Origin: Kribbella antiqua
GTDB taxonomy: Bacteria > Actinomycetota > Actinomycetes > Propionibacteriales > Kribbellaceae
NCBI RefSeq assembly: GCF_004345665.1
Contig: NZ_SLWR01000008.1
Span: 248,001 to 312,000 of the forward strand
DNA: 64,000 nt
Reading direction: 5' to 3'
This document shows, in pieces, positions 57,992-64,000 of the stretch. Every line of letters starts with the position of its first letter. The first letter of the stretch is position 1. The translations under genes were made by a program, and so were the position numbers. The notes under the pieces were generated by a model that had not been told where the DNA came from, made no database searches, and saw nothing but the letters and a program-made list of their open reading frames with translations.

Positions 57992-58168
57992 TCAGTCGTC
58001 CTCGTCGTCGAGCCGAGCGAGCCAGGTGGCGAAGCGTTCGATCGGGGTTTCGAACTCGGGGTTCAGGTCGACGAACTCGCGCAGGCGTTCGCCGAGCCAG
58101 GCCAGCGTGACCTCCTCCTCGCCACGCCGGCCCTCGAGTTCCTCGATCCCGCGGTCGGTGAAGTACAC
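57992..58168 (-). CDS. DUF6104 family small protein
   Basis: This 58-residue acidic protein begins MYFTDRGIEELEGRRG and ends ARLDDEDD, the pattern of the DUF6104 family found next to 2-oxoglutarate dehydrogenase genes in actinobacteria. The GTG at 58168 lies one base after the kgd stop, so it is translationally coupled. Its role is not known; its position suggests a partner of the Kgd complex. Confidence 0.88.
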   Translation of the reverse strand: MYFTDRGIEELEGRRGEEEVTLAWLGERLREFVDLNPEFETPIERFATWLARLDDEDD

Positions 58169-58169
58169 G

Positions 58170-61100
58170 TCAGCTGAACGCCTGCTTCAGCAGCGTCGCC
58201 TGCTCCGCGACGTGAACGCCGTGCGCGCCGACCGACGGGGCCGACATGGCCGGCCGGGACACCCGGTAGAACGGCTTGCCGCCCAGGTGCTCGGTCAGGT
58301 TCAGCGCCATGAACGGCCACGGGCCTTGGTTGGCGGGCTCGTCCTGGACCCAGCGGATCTCGGTCGCGTTCGGGTACTTCGCCAGTTCCGCCTTGATCTC
58401 CTCGGCGGCCAGCGGGTACAGCTGCTCGACCCGCAGGACCGCGGTGGTGATCTTGTCCGGCTCCGCCTTCTTCCGCTCCGCGAGCAGGTCGTAGACGATC
58501 CGGCCGGAGGCCAGGATGATGCGCTCGACCGCGCCCGTGTTCGCTTCCGCCTCGGCGTCGCCGAGCACCGGCCGGAAGGTGCCGTGGGTCAGCTCCTCCG
58601 GCTGCGACACGGCCTCCTTGCGCCGCAGCAGCTGCTTCGGCGTGAAGACGATCATCGGGTTGTGCTCCTCCTGCAGCGTGTGCCGCCGGAGCAGGTGGAA
58701 GTACGACGCCGGCGTCGACGGCTGTGCCACCGTCATCGCGTTCTCGGCGCACAGCTGGAGGAACCGCTCGATCCGGGCGGAGGAGTGGTCCGGGCCCTGG
58801 CCCTCGTAGCCGTGCGGCAGCAGCAGCACGACGCCGGACTTCTGACCCCACTTCGCCTCACCGGACGAGACGTACTCGTCGATGATCGACTGGGCGCCGT
58901 TGACGAAGTCGCCGAACTGCGCCTCCCACAGCACCAGCGCGTCCGGCCGGGCGACGGAGTACCCGTACTCGAAGCCGAGAGCGGCGTACTCGCTCAGGAG
59001 TGAGTCGTAGACGTGGAAGTTCGCCTGGTTCTCGTCCAGGTGCTGCAGCGGGACGTAGTCCTGGCCGTTGACCCGGTCGATGATCGCGGCGAACCGCTGC
59101 ACGAAGGTGCCGCGGCGGCTGTCCTGGCCGGCCAGCCGGACCGGACGCCCGGCGAGCAGCAGCGAACCGAACGCGGTGATCTCCGCGCTGGCCCAGTCGA
59201 TCGGGCCCTGGGTGATCGCGGTCGCCCGGCGCTGCAGCTGCGGCAGCACCTTCGGGTGCACGGTGAAGCCTTCCGGCAGCGTGGTGTGCGCGTCGGCGAT
59301 CTTCTTCAGGATCTCCGGCGTCGTCGCGGTCGCGTCCGGGCCTTCCGGCTTGTCCGGGTAGACCGGCACGGTGACGTACGGCGCCGGGGTGTCCGGCTGG
59401 CTCTTCGCCTCGCGGACCTCGGTGAACACCCGCTCCAGCCGCTGCTGGAAGTCGCGCATCGCCTGCTCGGCCTCTTCGACCGTGATGTCGCCACGGCCGA
59501 TCAGGGCCTCGGTGTAGAGCTTGCGGACCGACCGCTTCTGCTCGATCAGGTCGTACATCAGCGGCTGGGTGAAGCTCGGGTCGTCACCCTCGTTGTGACC
59601 GCGGCGGCGGTAGCAGACCAGGTCGATGACGACGTCCTTGTTGAACGCCTGGCGGTACTCGAAGGCGAGGTCCGCGACCCGGACACACGCCTCCGGATCG
59701 TCGCCGTTCACGTGGAAGATCGGCGCCTGCACCATCCGGGCCACGTCGGTGGAGTACATCGAGGACCGGGACGACGCCGGTGAGGTGGTGAAGCCGACCT
59801 GGTTGTTCACGATCACGTGGATGGTGCCGCCGGTGCGGTAGCCGCGCAGCTGGGACAGGTTCAGCGTCTCCGCCACCACGCCCTGGCCGGCGAAGGCCGC
59901 GTCGCCGTGCACCAGGACCGGCAGTACCGGGAAGACGGCGCCGCGGTCGAGGATGTCCTGCTTGGCCCGGACGATGCCCTCGAGCACCGGGTCGACCGTC
60001 TCCAGGTGGGACGGGTTCGCCGCCACCGAGACCTTGATCTTGTCGCCGAACTCGGAGACGAACTCGCCCTCGGCGCCCAGGTGGTACTTGACGTCACCGG
60101 AGCCCTGCACGGTCCGCGGGTCGATGTTGCCGTCGAACTCGCGGAAGATCTGGCCGTAGGACTTGCCGACGATGTTCGCCAGCACGTTCAGCCGGCCGCG
60201 GTGCGCCATCCCGATGACGACCTCGTCCAGCCCGGCGCCGGCCGCCTCCTCGCACAGCTCGTCGAGCAGCGGGATGGTGGTCTCGCCACCCTCCAGCGAG
60301 AAGCGCTTCTGGCCGACGTACTTGGTCTGCAGGAAGGTCTCGAACGCCTCGGCCTCGTTCAGCTTGGCCAGGATCCGCAACTGCTCCTCGCGCGGCGGCT
60401 TGGTGTGCGGCCGCTCGACCCGCTCCTGGATCCACTTGCGCTGTTCGGGGTCCTGGATGTGCATGTACTCGATACCGGTGGTCCGGCAGTACGAGTCGCG
60501 CAGGATGCCGAGGATCTCGCGCAGCTTCATGAACCGCCGGTCGCCGCCGCCGAACGAGCCGGTGGCGAACTCGCGGTCCAGGTCCCACAGGGTCAGGCCG
60601 TGGGTGGCCACGTCCAGGTCCGGGTGGCTGCGCTGCTTGTACTCCAGCGGGTCGGTGTCGGCCATGATGTGACCGCGCACCCGGAAGGCGTGGATCAGCT
60701 CCAGGATCCGGGCCTGCTTGCTGATGTCCTCCTCGTGGCTGTGCGGGAGGTCGGCGGCCCAGCGGATCGGCTCGTACGGGATCCGCAGCGACTGGAAGAT
60801 CTCGTCGTAGAAGCCCTCCTGGCCGAGCAGCAGCTGGTGCAGCCGGCGCAGGAACTCACCCGACTGGGCGCCCTGGATGATCCGGTGGTCGTACGTCGAG
60901 GTCAGCGTCATCACCTTGCTGACCGCGAGCTTGGCCATCGTCTCCTCGGCCGCGCCCTGGTACTCCGGCGGGTACTCCATCGCGCCGACTCCGATGATGC
61001 AGCCCTGGCCGGTCATCAGCCGCGGCACCGAGTGCTGGGTGCCGATGGTGCCGGGGTTGGTCAGGCTGATCGTGGTTCCCTGGAAGTCGGGCAGCGCCAG

Positions 61101-62018
61101 CTTGTTGTCCCGGGCCCGCCGGACGATGTCCTCGTAGGCCATCCAGAACTCGGCGAACGTCATGTCCTCGGCAGCCTTGATCGACGGCACCAGCAGCTGC
61201 CGGGTGCCGTCCGGCTTCTGCATGTCGATGGCCAGGCCGAGGTTGATGTGGGCCGGCTGCACATGGGTCGGCTTGCCGTCGGTCTCGGCGTACGACGCGT
61301 TCATCTCCGGCAGCGTCTTCAGCGCCTTCACCAGCGCCCAGCCGATCAAGTGGGTGAAGGAGATCTTGCCGCCGCGGGCGCGCTTGAGGTGGTTGTTGAT
61401 GACGATGCGGTTGTCGATCAGCAGCTTGACCGGGACCTGCCGCACGCTGGTCGCGGTCGGCACCGAGAGGCTGGTCTCCATGTTCTGCGCCGTCCGCGCG
61501 GGCGCGCCGCGCAGGATCTGCCGCTCGGCGTCCTGGCTGGTCGCTGGAGCGGGCTTGGGTTGGGCGCTGGGCGGCTGGTTCACCGTGCCTCCGGTCGGGG
61601 CGCCGCTCTCGGCGGTCGTCTTGGCTGCTGGCTGGGTCTGCGCCGCAGGCTGGGTCTTCGGTACGGCGGGCTGCGCGGGGGCAGCCGCAGTTGTCGCTGT
61701 GGTCGCGACCGGGGCAGCAGCGGGAGCAGCGGCGGCTGCCGCGGCGGCCGGCTTGCTCGAGGCGGGCGCGGACGGCGTCGTACCGCGACTCGGCGCCTCT
61801 GGGGTCTTGTTGTCCGACACGGCGTCGGGGCGGGGAGCGTCGGCCGGGTTTTTCGTCACCGGCTTCGCATCACCAGGAGTGTAAGTCTTGAAGAAGTCGA
61901 GCCACGCCGGATCCACCGATTTCGGGTCCTGCAGGTACTTCTCGTACAGCTCGTCGACCAGCCATTCGTTCGCACCGAAGGCTGCTAGGGGATTGGTGTC
62001 TGATGGCTCGGTGGCCAC
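58170..62018 (-). CDS. kgd: Multifunctional 2-oxoglutarate decarboxylase/dehydrogenase E1-E2 (Kgd/OdhA)
   Basis: This 1282-residue enzyme joins a small N-terminal segment (LVDELYEKYLQDP), an Ala/Pro-rich linker (about residues 50-165), an E2-type acyltransferase domain and a thiamine-dependent E1 domain. The E2 domain shows STYDHRIIQGAQSGEF. The E1 domain has GMAHRGRLNVL and VHGDAAFAGQGVVAETLNL. It feeds 2-oxoglutarate into the TCA cycle. The start is a GTG at 62018. Long antisense frames over it are GC-skew shadows. Confidence 0.96.
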   Translation of the reverse strand: MATEPSDTNPLAAFGANEWLVDELYEKYLQDPKSVDPAWLDFFKTYTPGDAKPVTKNPADAPRPDAVSDNKTPEAPSRGTTPSAPASSKPAAAAAAAAPAAAPVATTATTAAAPAQPAVPKTQPAAQTQPAAKTTAESGAPTGGTVNQPPSAQPKPAPATSQDAERQILRGAPARTAQNMETSLSVPTATSVRQVPVKLLIDNRIVINNHLKRARGGKISFTHLIGWALVKALKTLPEMNASYAETDGKPTHVQPAHINLGLAIDMQKPDGTRQLLVPSIKAAEDMTFAEFWMAYEDIVRRARDNKLALPDFQGTTISLTNPGTIGTQHSVPRLMTGQGCIIGVGAMEYPPEYQGAAEETMAKLAVSKVMTLTSTYDHRIIQGAQSGEFLRRLHQLLLGQEGFYDEIFQSLRIPYEPIRWAADLPHSHEEDISKQARILELIHAFRVRGHIMADTDPLEYKQRSHPDLDVATHGLTLWDLDREFATGSFGGGDRRFMKLREILGILRDSYCRTTGIEYMHIQDPEQRKWIQERVERPHTKPPREEQLRILAKLNEAEAFETFLQTKYVGQKRFSLEGGETTIPLLDELCEEAAGAGLDEVVIGMAHRGRLNVLANIVGKSYGQIFREFDGNIDPRTVQGSGDVKYHLGAEGEFVSEFGDKIKVSVAANPSHLETVDPVLEGIVRAKQDILDRGAVFPVLPVLVHGDAAFAGQGVVAETLNLSQLRGYRTGGTIHVIVNNQVGFTTSPASSRSSMYSTDVARMVQAPIFHVNGDDPEACVRVADLAFEYRQAFNKDVVIDLVCYRRRGHNEGDDPSFTQPLMYDLIEQKRSVRKLYTEALIGRGDITVEEAEQAMRDFQQRLERVFTEVREAKSQPDTPAPYVTVPVYPDKPEGPDATATTPEILKKIADAHTTLPEGFTVHPKVLPQLQRRATAITQGPIDWASAEITAFGSLLLAGRPVRLAGQDSRRGTFVQRFAAIIDRVNGQDYVPLQHLDENQANFHVYDSLLSEYAALGFEYGYSVARPDALVLWEAQFGDFVNGAQSIIDEYVSSGEAKWGQKSGVVLLLPHGYEGQGPDHSSARIERFLQLCAENAMTVAQPSTPASYFHLLRRHTLQEEHNPMIVFTPKQLLRRKEAVSQPEELTHGTFRPVLGDAEAEANTGAVERIILASGRIVYDLLAERKKAEPDKITTAVLRVEQLYPLAAEEIKAELAKYPNATEIRWVQDEPANQGPWPFMALNLTEHLGGKPFYRVSRPAMSAPSVGAHGVHVAEQATLLKQAFS

Positions 62019-62436
62019 TTGGCAGTTCGCCTCTTCCGATCGGGTCCGGTACCACGGGTGGTTAATGCTGATGTTATGGGGGCAAGGCTAATAGCAGCGG
62101 GACCACTTCCACAGCCCGGGGGGACCGGACCAGTGTGGCAAGTGGTCGGGCGTTCGCGACCCGGGTGATCGAGGCCTGAAACACCGCGCAGGAAGGTGTT
62201 TCAGCTCACTGGCACGATCGGTGGGTGTGAGCAACCGGCCGAGGGGTCCGGTGAGCTGCCGGACCCGTTGCAGAGGTGGGAATTCAGGCTCGCGAGCGGT
62301 GACAGTGAGTGAAGCGTTTGAGCGCGCCTGGCCACTGTATGCAGTTGCGCACTCGCTGCGGGTGGTGATCAGGCCCGCGCAGAAATGTGGCGAAGCTCAC
62401 GCTCTGGATCAGTCCAGTTCGTGTCGACCGGCCTTA
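62019..62436. other. Non-coding region upstream of kgd
   Basis: I see no gene here. It holds two perfect hairpins: CTGAAACACC/GGTGTTTCAG (62176-62204) and GGGTCCGG/CCGGACCC (62244-62266). The AT-rich patch at 62060-62095 is the likely kgd promoter. Confidence 0.55.
62176..62204. repeat. 10-bp inverted repeat upstream of kgd
   Basis: CTGAAACACC (62176-62185) and GGTGTTTCAG (62195-62204) are perfect arms with a nine-base spacer. Possible operator or hairpin. Confidence 0.6.
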
Positions 62437-62599
62437 GAGGGCGTCTGGAAACTCTGCGCCTGCTGCGCGGCACTCGGCGGGCACATCGCCGCGTTGGAGG
62501 ACAAGGCACGGAGAACCCCACTCCGAGCCTCGCCCTCCGCCTTGCGCTGCACTCCGCCGAGCACCTGCTCGCGACGGCGCAGAGTTCCCAGACGCCCTC
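62437..62599. mobile_element. 163-bp foldback element flanked by TA (MITE-like)
   Basis: The ends GAGGGCGTCTGG and CCAGACGCCCTC belong to terminal inverted repeats of about 23 bp with one mismatch (62437-62459, 62577-62599). Inner segments are also complementary (CTCGGCGG with CCGCCGAG; CGGAG with CTCCG). TA dinucleotides flank both ends (62435-62436, 62600-62601), as for IS630/Tc1-mariner insertions. The right TA plus the first element base supplies the TAG stop of the DUF3052 gene. It encodes no transposase. Confidence 0.65.
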
Positions 62600-63006
62600 T
62601 ACCGGTTGGCCAGCCGCCGGACCAGCTTGAGGCCGGACCAGGTCGCGTCGATCGCGCAGACCTTCACGTCGACCACGCCGAGCGGGAGGGCCAGCTCCCG
62701 GATCCCGTTCTCGTCCAGGTCGGTCGGTACGCCGGACGATCGCTTCGGCCAGGCGATCCAGACCATCCCCGCGGTCGCCGCCTTCTGCAGCAACGCCGGC
62801 AGCCGCTTCTCCAGCCGGTCCCGGTCCGGGCAGAACGCCAGCACCACCTCGTACGTCGTACGCCCGGCCCGCCGCACGATCGTCGTACCGTCCGGAAGCC
62901 CGTCGATCTCGAACCCCTCCGGCGCGTTGTCCAGCCACACCACCTGCCCGGCCTTGATGCCGAGCTTGGCCGCCAATGGCTTGCCCGAATAACCGGGAGT
63001 CGACAT
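62599..63006 (-). CDS. DUF3052 family protein
   Basis: This 135-residue cytoplasmic protein begins MSTPGYSGKPLAAKLGIKAG, the DUF3052 opening, and contains LAFCPDRDRLEKRLPALLQ and VWIAWPKRSSGVPTDLDEN. No activity is established for the family. The ATG at 63006 has no ribosome-binding site; TACGAT (63018-63013, minus strand) ends six bases before it, so the mRNA is probably leaderless. Its stop codon coincides with the edge of the foldback element, so the C-terminus may have been altered by insertion. Confidence 0.88.
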   Translation of the reverse strand: MSTPGYSGKPLAAKLGIKAGQVVWLDNAPEGFEIDGLPDGTTIVRRAGRTTYEVVLAFCPDRDRLEKRLPALLQKAATAGMVWIAWPKRSSGVPTDLDENGIRELALPLGVVDVKVCAIDATWSGLKLVRRLANR

Positions 63007-63012
63007 GAAGGG

Positions 63013-63030
63013 ATCGTACGGCGGCATACT
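63013..63030. promoter_or_regulatory. Divergent -10 elements for two leaderless genes
   Basis: TACGAT on the minus strand (63018-63013) and CATACT on the plus strand (63025-63030) each end six bases before an ATG (63006 and 63037). Only 30 bases separate the two genes. Confidence 0.55.
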
Positions 63031-63036
63031 GACGAA

Positions 63037-63708
63037 ATGGCGCTGACGGACGAGGCGATCGTCAAGATCAAGGGGATGATCACCTCCGGGGAACTGGGGC
63101 CGGGGGATCGGCTGCCCAAAGAGGCGGATCTCGCGGCGCGGCTCGGGCTGTCCCGGAACTCGCTGCGGGAGGCAGTCAAGGCGCTCACGCTGGTGAACGT
63201 GCTGGATGTCCGGCATGGCGACGGCACATATGTCACCAGCCTGGACTCGGCGCATCTGCTGGACGCGCTGAACTTCATGGTCGACCTGCATCAGGACGAC
63301 TCGGTGCTGCAGTTCTTCGAGGTACGGCGGCTGCTCGAGCCGGGGGTTGCCGCGCTGGCCGCCGTACGGATCACGGCCGAACAGGTCGCTGAGCTGCGGC
63401 TGCTGACGAGTGATCTGGCGCCGGACGCGCCGGTCGAGGAGCTGGTCGCGAACGATCTCAAGTTCCATCGCGGGATCGCCGAGGCGACCGGGAACCAGGT
63501 CGTCTGCTCGCTCCTCGACGGCATCTCCGGCGCAACGCAGCGAGCCAGGATCTGGCGCGGCGTCACCCAGGCCGGCGCGGTCGAACGCACCCTGTCCGAG
63601 CACGCCGCCATCCTGGACGCCATCGAAATCGGCGACGCCGAGGCAGCTCGCGCCTGGATGACCGCCCACATCGCCGGCGTAGAAACCTGGCTCCGCAAAG
63701 CACCCTGA
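63037..63708 (+). CDS. GntR/FadR family transcriptional regulator
   Basis: This 223-residue regulator has a winged helix-turn-helix (LGPGDRLPKEADLAARLGLS then RNSLREAVKAL) and a helical FCD ligand domain with NDLKFHRGIAEATGN and LSEHAAILDAI. The Asp and His residues at these places bind metal in FCD proteins. The ATG at 63037 is used, with no ribosome-binding site but a -10 element six bases before. It is divergent from DUF3052 and may control it. Confidence 0.92.
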   Translation: MALTDEAIVKIKGMITSGELGPGDRLPKEADLAARLGLSRNSLREAVKALTLVNVLDVRHGDGTYVTSLDSAHLLDALNFMVDLHQDDSVLQFFEVRRLLEPGVAALAAVRITAEQVAELRLLTSDLAPDAPVEELVANDLKFHRGIAEATGNQVVCSLLDGISGATQRARIWRGVTQAGAVERTLSEHAAILDAIEIGDAEAARAWMTAHIAGVETWLRKAP

Positions 63709-63754
63709 CCAGCACCCCGGCTCTGCCTGCCCCCTGCCCGCCCCGCCCGGCTCT

Positions 63755-63833
63755 GCCCGGCTCAGCTCTGCCCTCGCCCGGCTCTGCCCCGCTCAGCCCT
63801 GCCCCCGCCCGGCTCAGCTCTGCCCTCGCCCGG
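63755..63833. repeat. Tandem C-rich repeat, period 52
   Basis: A 27-base unit starting GCCCGGCTCAGCTCTG occurs at 63755-63781 and again at 63807-63833, with partial GCTCTGCCC copies between. Confidence 0.7.
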
Positions 63834-63840
63834 GTTTCGC

Positions 63841-63928
63841 CATTTGATGGGTTCACCCACCAGATTGTGGGTTTCCCCCCGGAATGAGGGCGGTGAACCC
63901 AGCATTTGATGGGTGGACCCACCAAATG
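63841..63928. repeat. Nested inverted-repeat element, copy 4
   Basis: The left arm CATTTGATGGGTTCACCC (from 63841) and the right arm ending CCCACCAAATG (63928) pair over 22 positions with three mismatches, one a G-U. The inner GGGTT/AACCC pair is present. It lies 132 bases after the GntR stop. The right half (63902-63929) is itself a near-perfect palindrome. Confidence 0.85.
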
Positions 63929-63930
63929 CT

Positions 63931-64000
63931 GGCGGGGCCGGGCGGGGCGGCGCGAGGCGGGGCGGGGCGCGGTGGAAGGGGCAGGGGGCAGGGGGCTGGG
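63931..64000 (+). other. G-rich tract at window edge
   Basis: Many runs of three to six G in short spacing (for example GGCGGGGCGG) could form G-quadruplexes. No gene is seen; the window ends here. Confidence 0.5.

Noticed and set aside
59817..61988. 723-residue open frame antisense to kgd
   Set aside because: It lies wholly within kgd on the other strand and reads as biased Arg/Gly/Ala sequence with no domain; a GC-skew shadow.
62221..63036. N-terminal extension of the GntR frame
   Set aside because: It crosses the foldback element and runs antisense to DUF3052 with atypical composition; the start at 63037 has a proper -10.
63841..63928. Repeat element read as a CRISPR unit
   Set aside because: Copies are dispersed singly over 45 kb with no spacers or cas genes.

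Overview
The window is high-GC actinobacterial chromosome, most like Kribbella or a related member of the Propionibacteriales/Nocardioidaceae. This rests on codon use, many GTG starts, frequent ATGA/GTGA start-stop overlaps, and marker genes: WhiB1, a SigR/RsrA pair, a Kgd-type 2-oxoglutarate enzyme, a 24-residue bL37-like ribosomal protein, PdtaS-like kinase and DUF3052/DUF6104/DUF5317/DUF2785 proteins. No rRNA, tRNA, CRISPR array or intact insertion sequence was seen. The assignment to genus is inference.

Layout. 1-4.4 kb: an ABC export pair (permease cut by the window edge), then a TetR regulator divergent from a membrane protein, with matched operators between them. 4.4-7.8 kb: a carbohydrate ABC uptake operon (lipoprotein plus two permeases) behind LacI-type palindromes. 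7.8-21.2 kb: housekeeping and accessory genes, including a CBS-pair protein with a DosR-like box, a two-gene M16 peptidase operon, a YCII/ECF42 sigma pair, hisN, aroA-rsgA, a DsbA-like protein and an M20 peptidase. 21.2-25.5 kb: a four-gene operon of secreted Ig/fibronectin-like proteins that share C-terminal modules. 25.5-29.3 kb: an archaeal-type aspS behind a translational T-box leader, preceded on the same strand by a sigma factor fused to a zinc-finger, membrane span and extracytoplasmic repeats.

29.5-41.5 kb: a degenerate GGDEF-like protein, an SRAP (HMCES/YedK) protein, sigR-rsrA with its own SigR promoter, a large XRE-NB-ARC-TPR regulator, the tiny bL37 gene, a tandem pair of HD-GYP proteins (one intact, one lacking the HD metal motif), DUF5317, and a sodium/solute symporter with its DUF3311 partner. 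41.6-50.3 kb: an EEP-family protein with a decayed partial copy upstream, DUF2785, PdtaS-like kinase, whiB1 with a CRP-like box, a SigB/SigF-type sigma with its RsbW-like anti-sigma, and a polar amino-acid ABC operon. 50.6-58 kb: malic enzyme, a MerR-controlled divergent pair, a dehydrogenase and a GNAT gene separated by a 340-bp segment bounded by 21-bp direct repeats, an unusual Wbl protein, an ArsR/cation-antiporter divergent pair and an AAA ATPase. 58-64 kb: kgd with DUF6104, a 163-bp TA-flanked foldback element, DUF3052 and a GntR/FadR regulator.

The most unusual feature is a family of about 90-bp nested inverted-repeat elements present four times, near 18.1, 45.2, 55.4 and 63.9 kb. They lie beside gene ends. 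Compensatory base changes in the arms indicate that the fold itself is conserved. I do not recognise this family. Regulation is otherwise legible in many places: operators for TetR, LacI, MerR, ArsR and CRP-like factors, a SigR promoter, leaderless promoters and several strong hairpin terminators.
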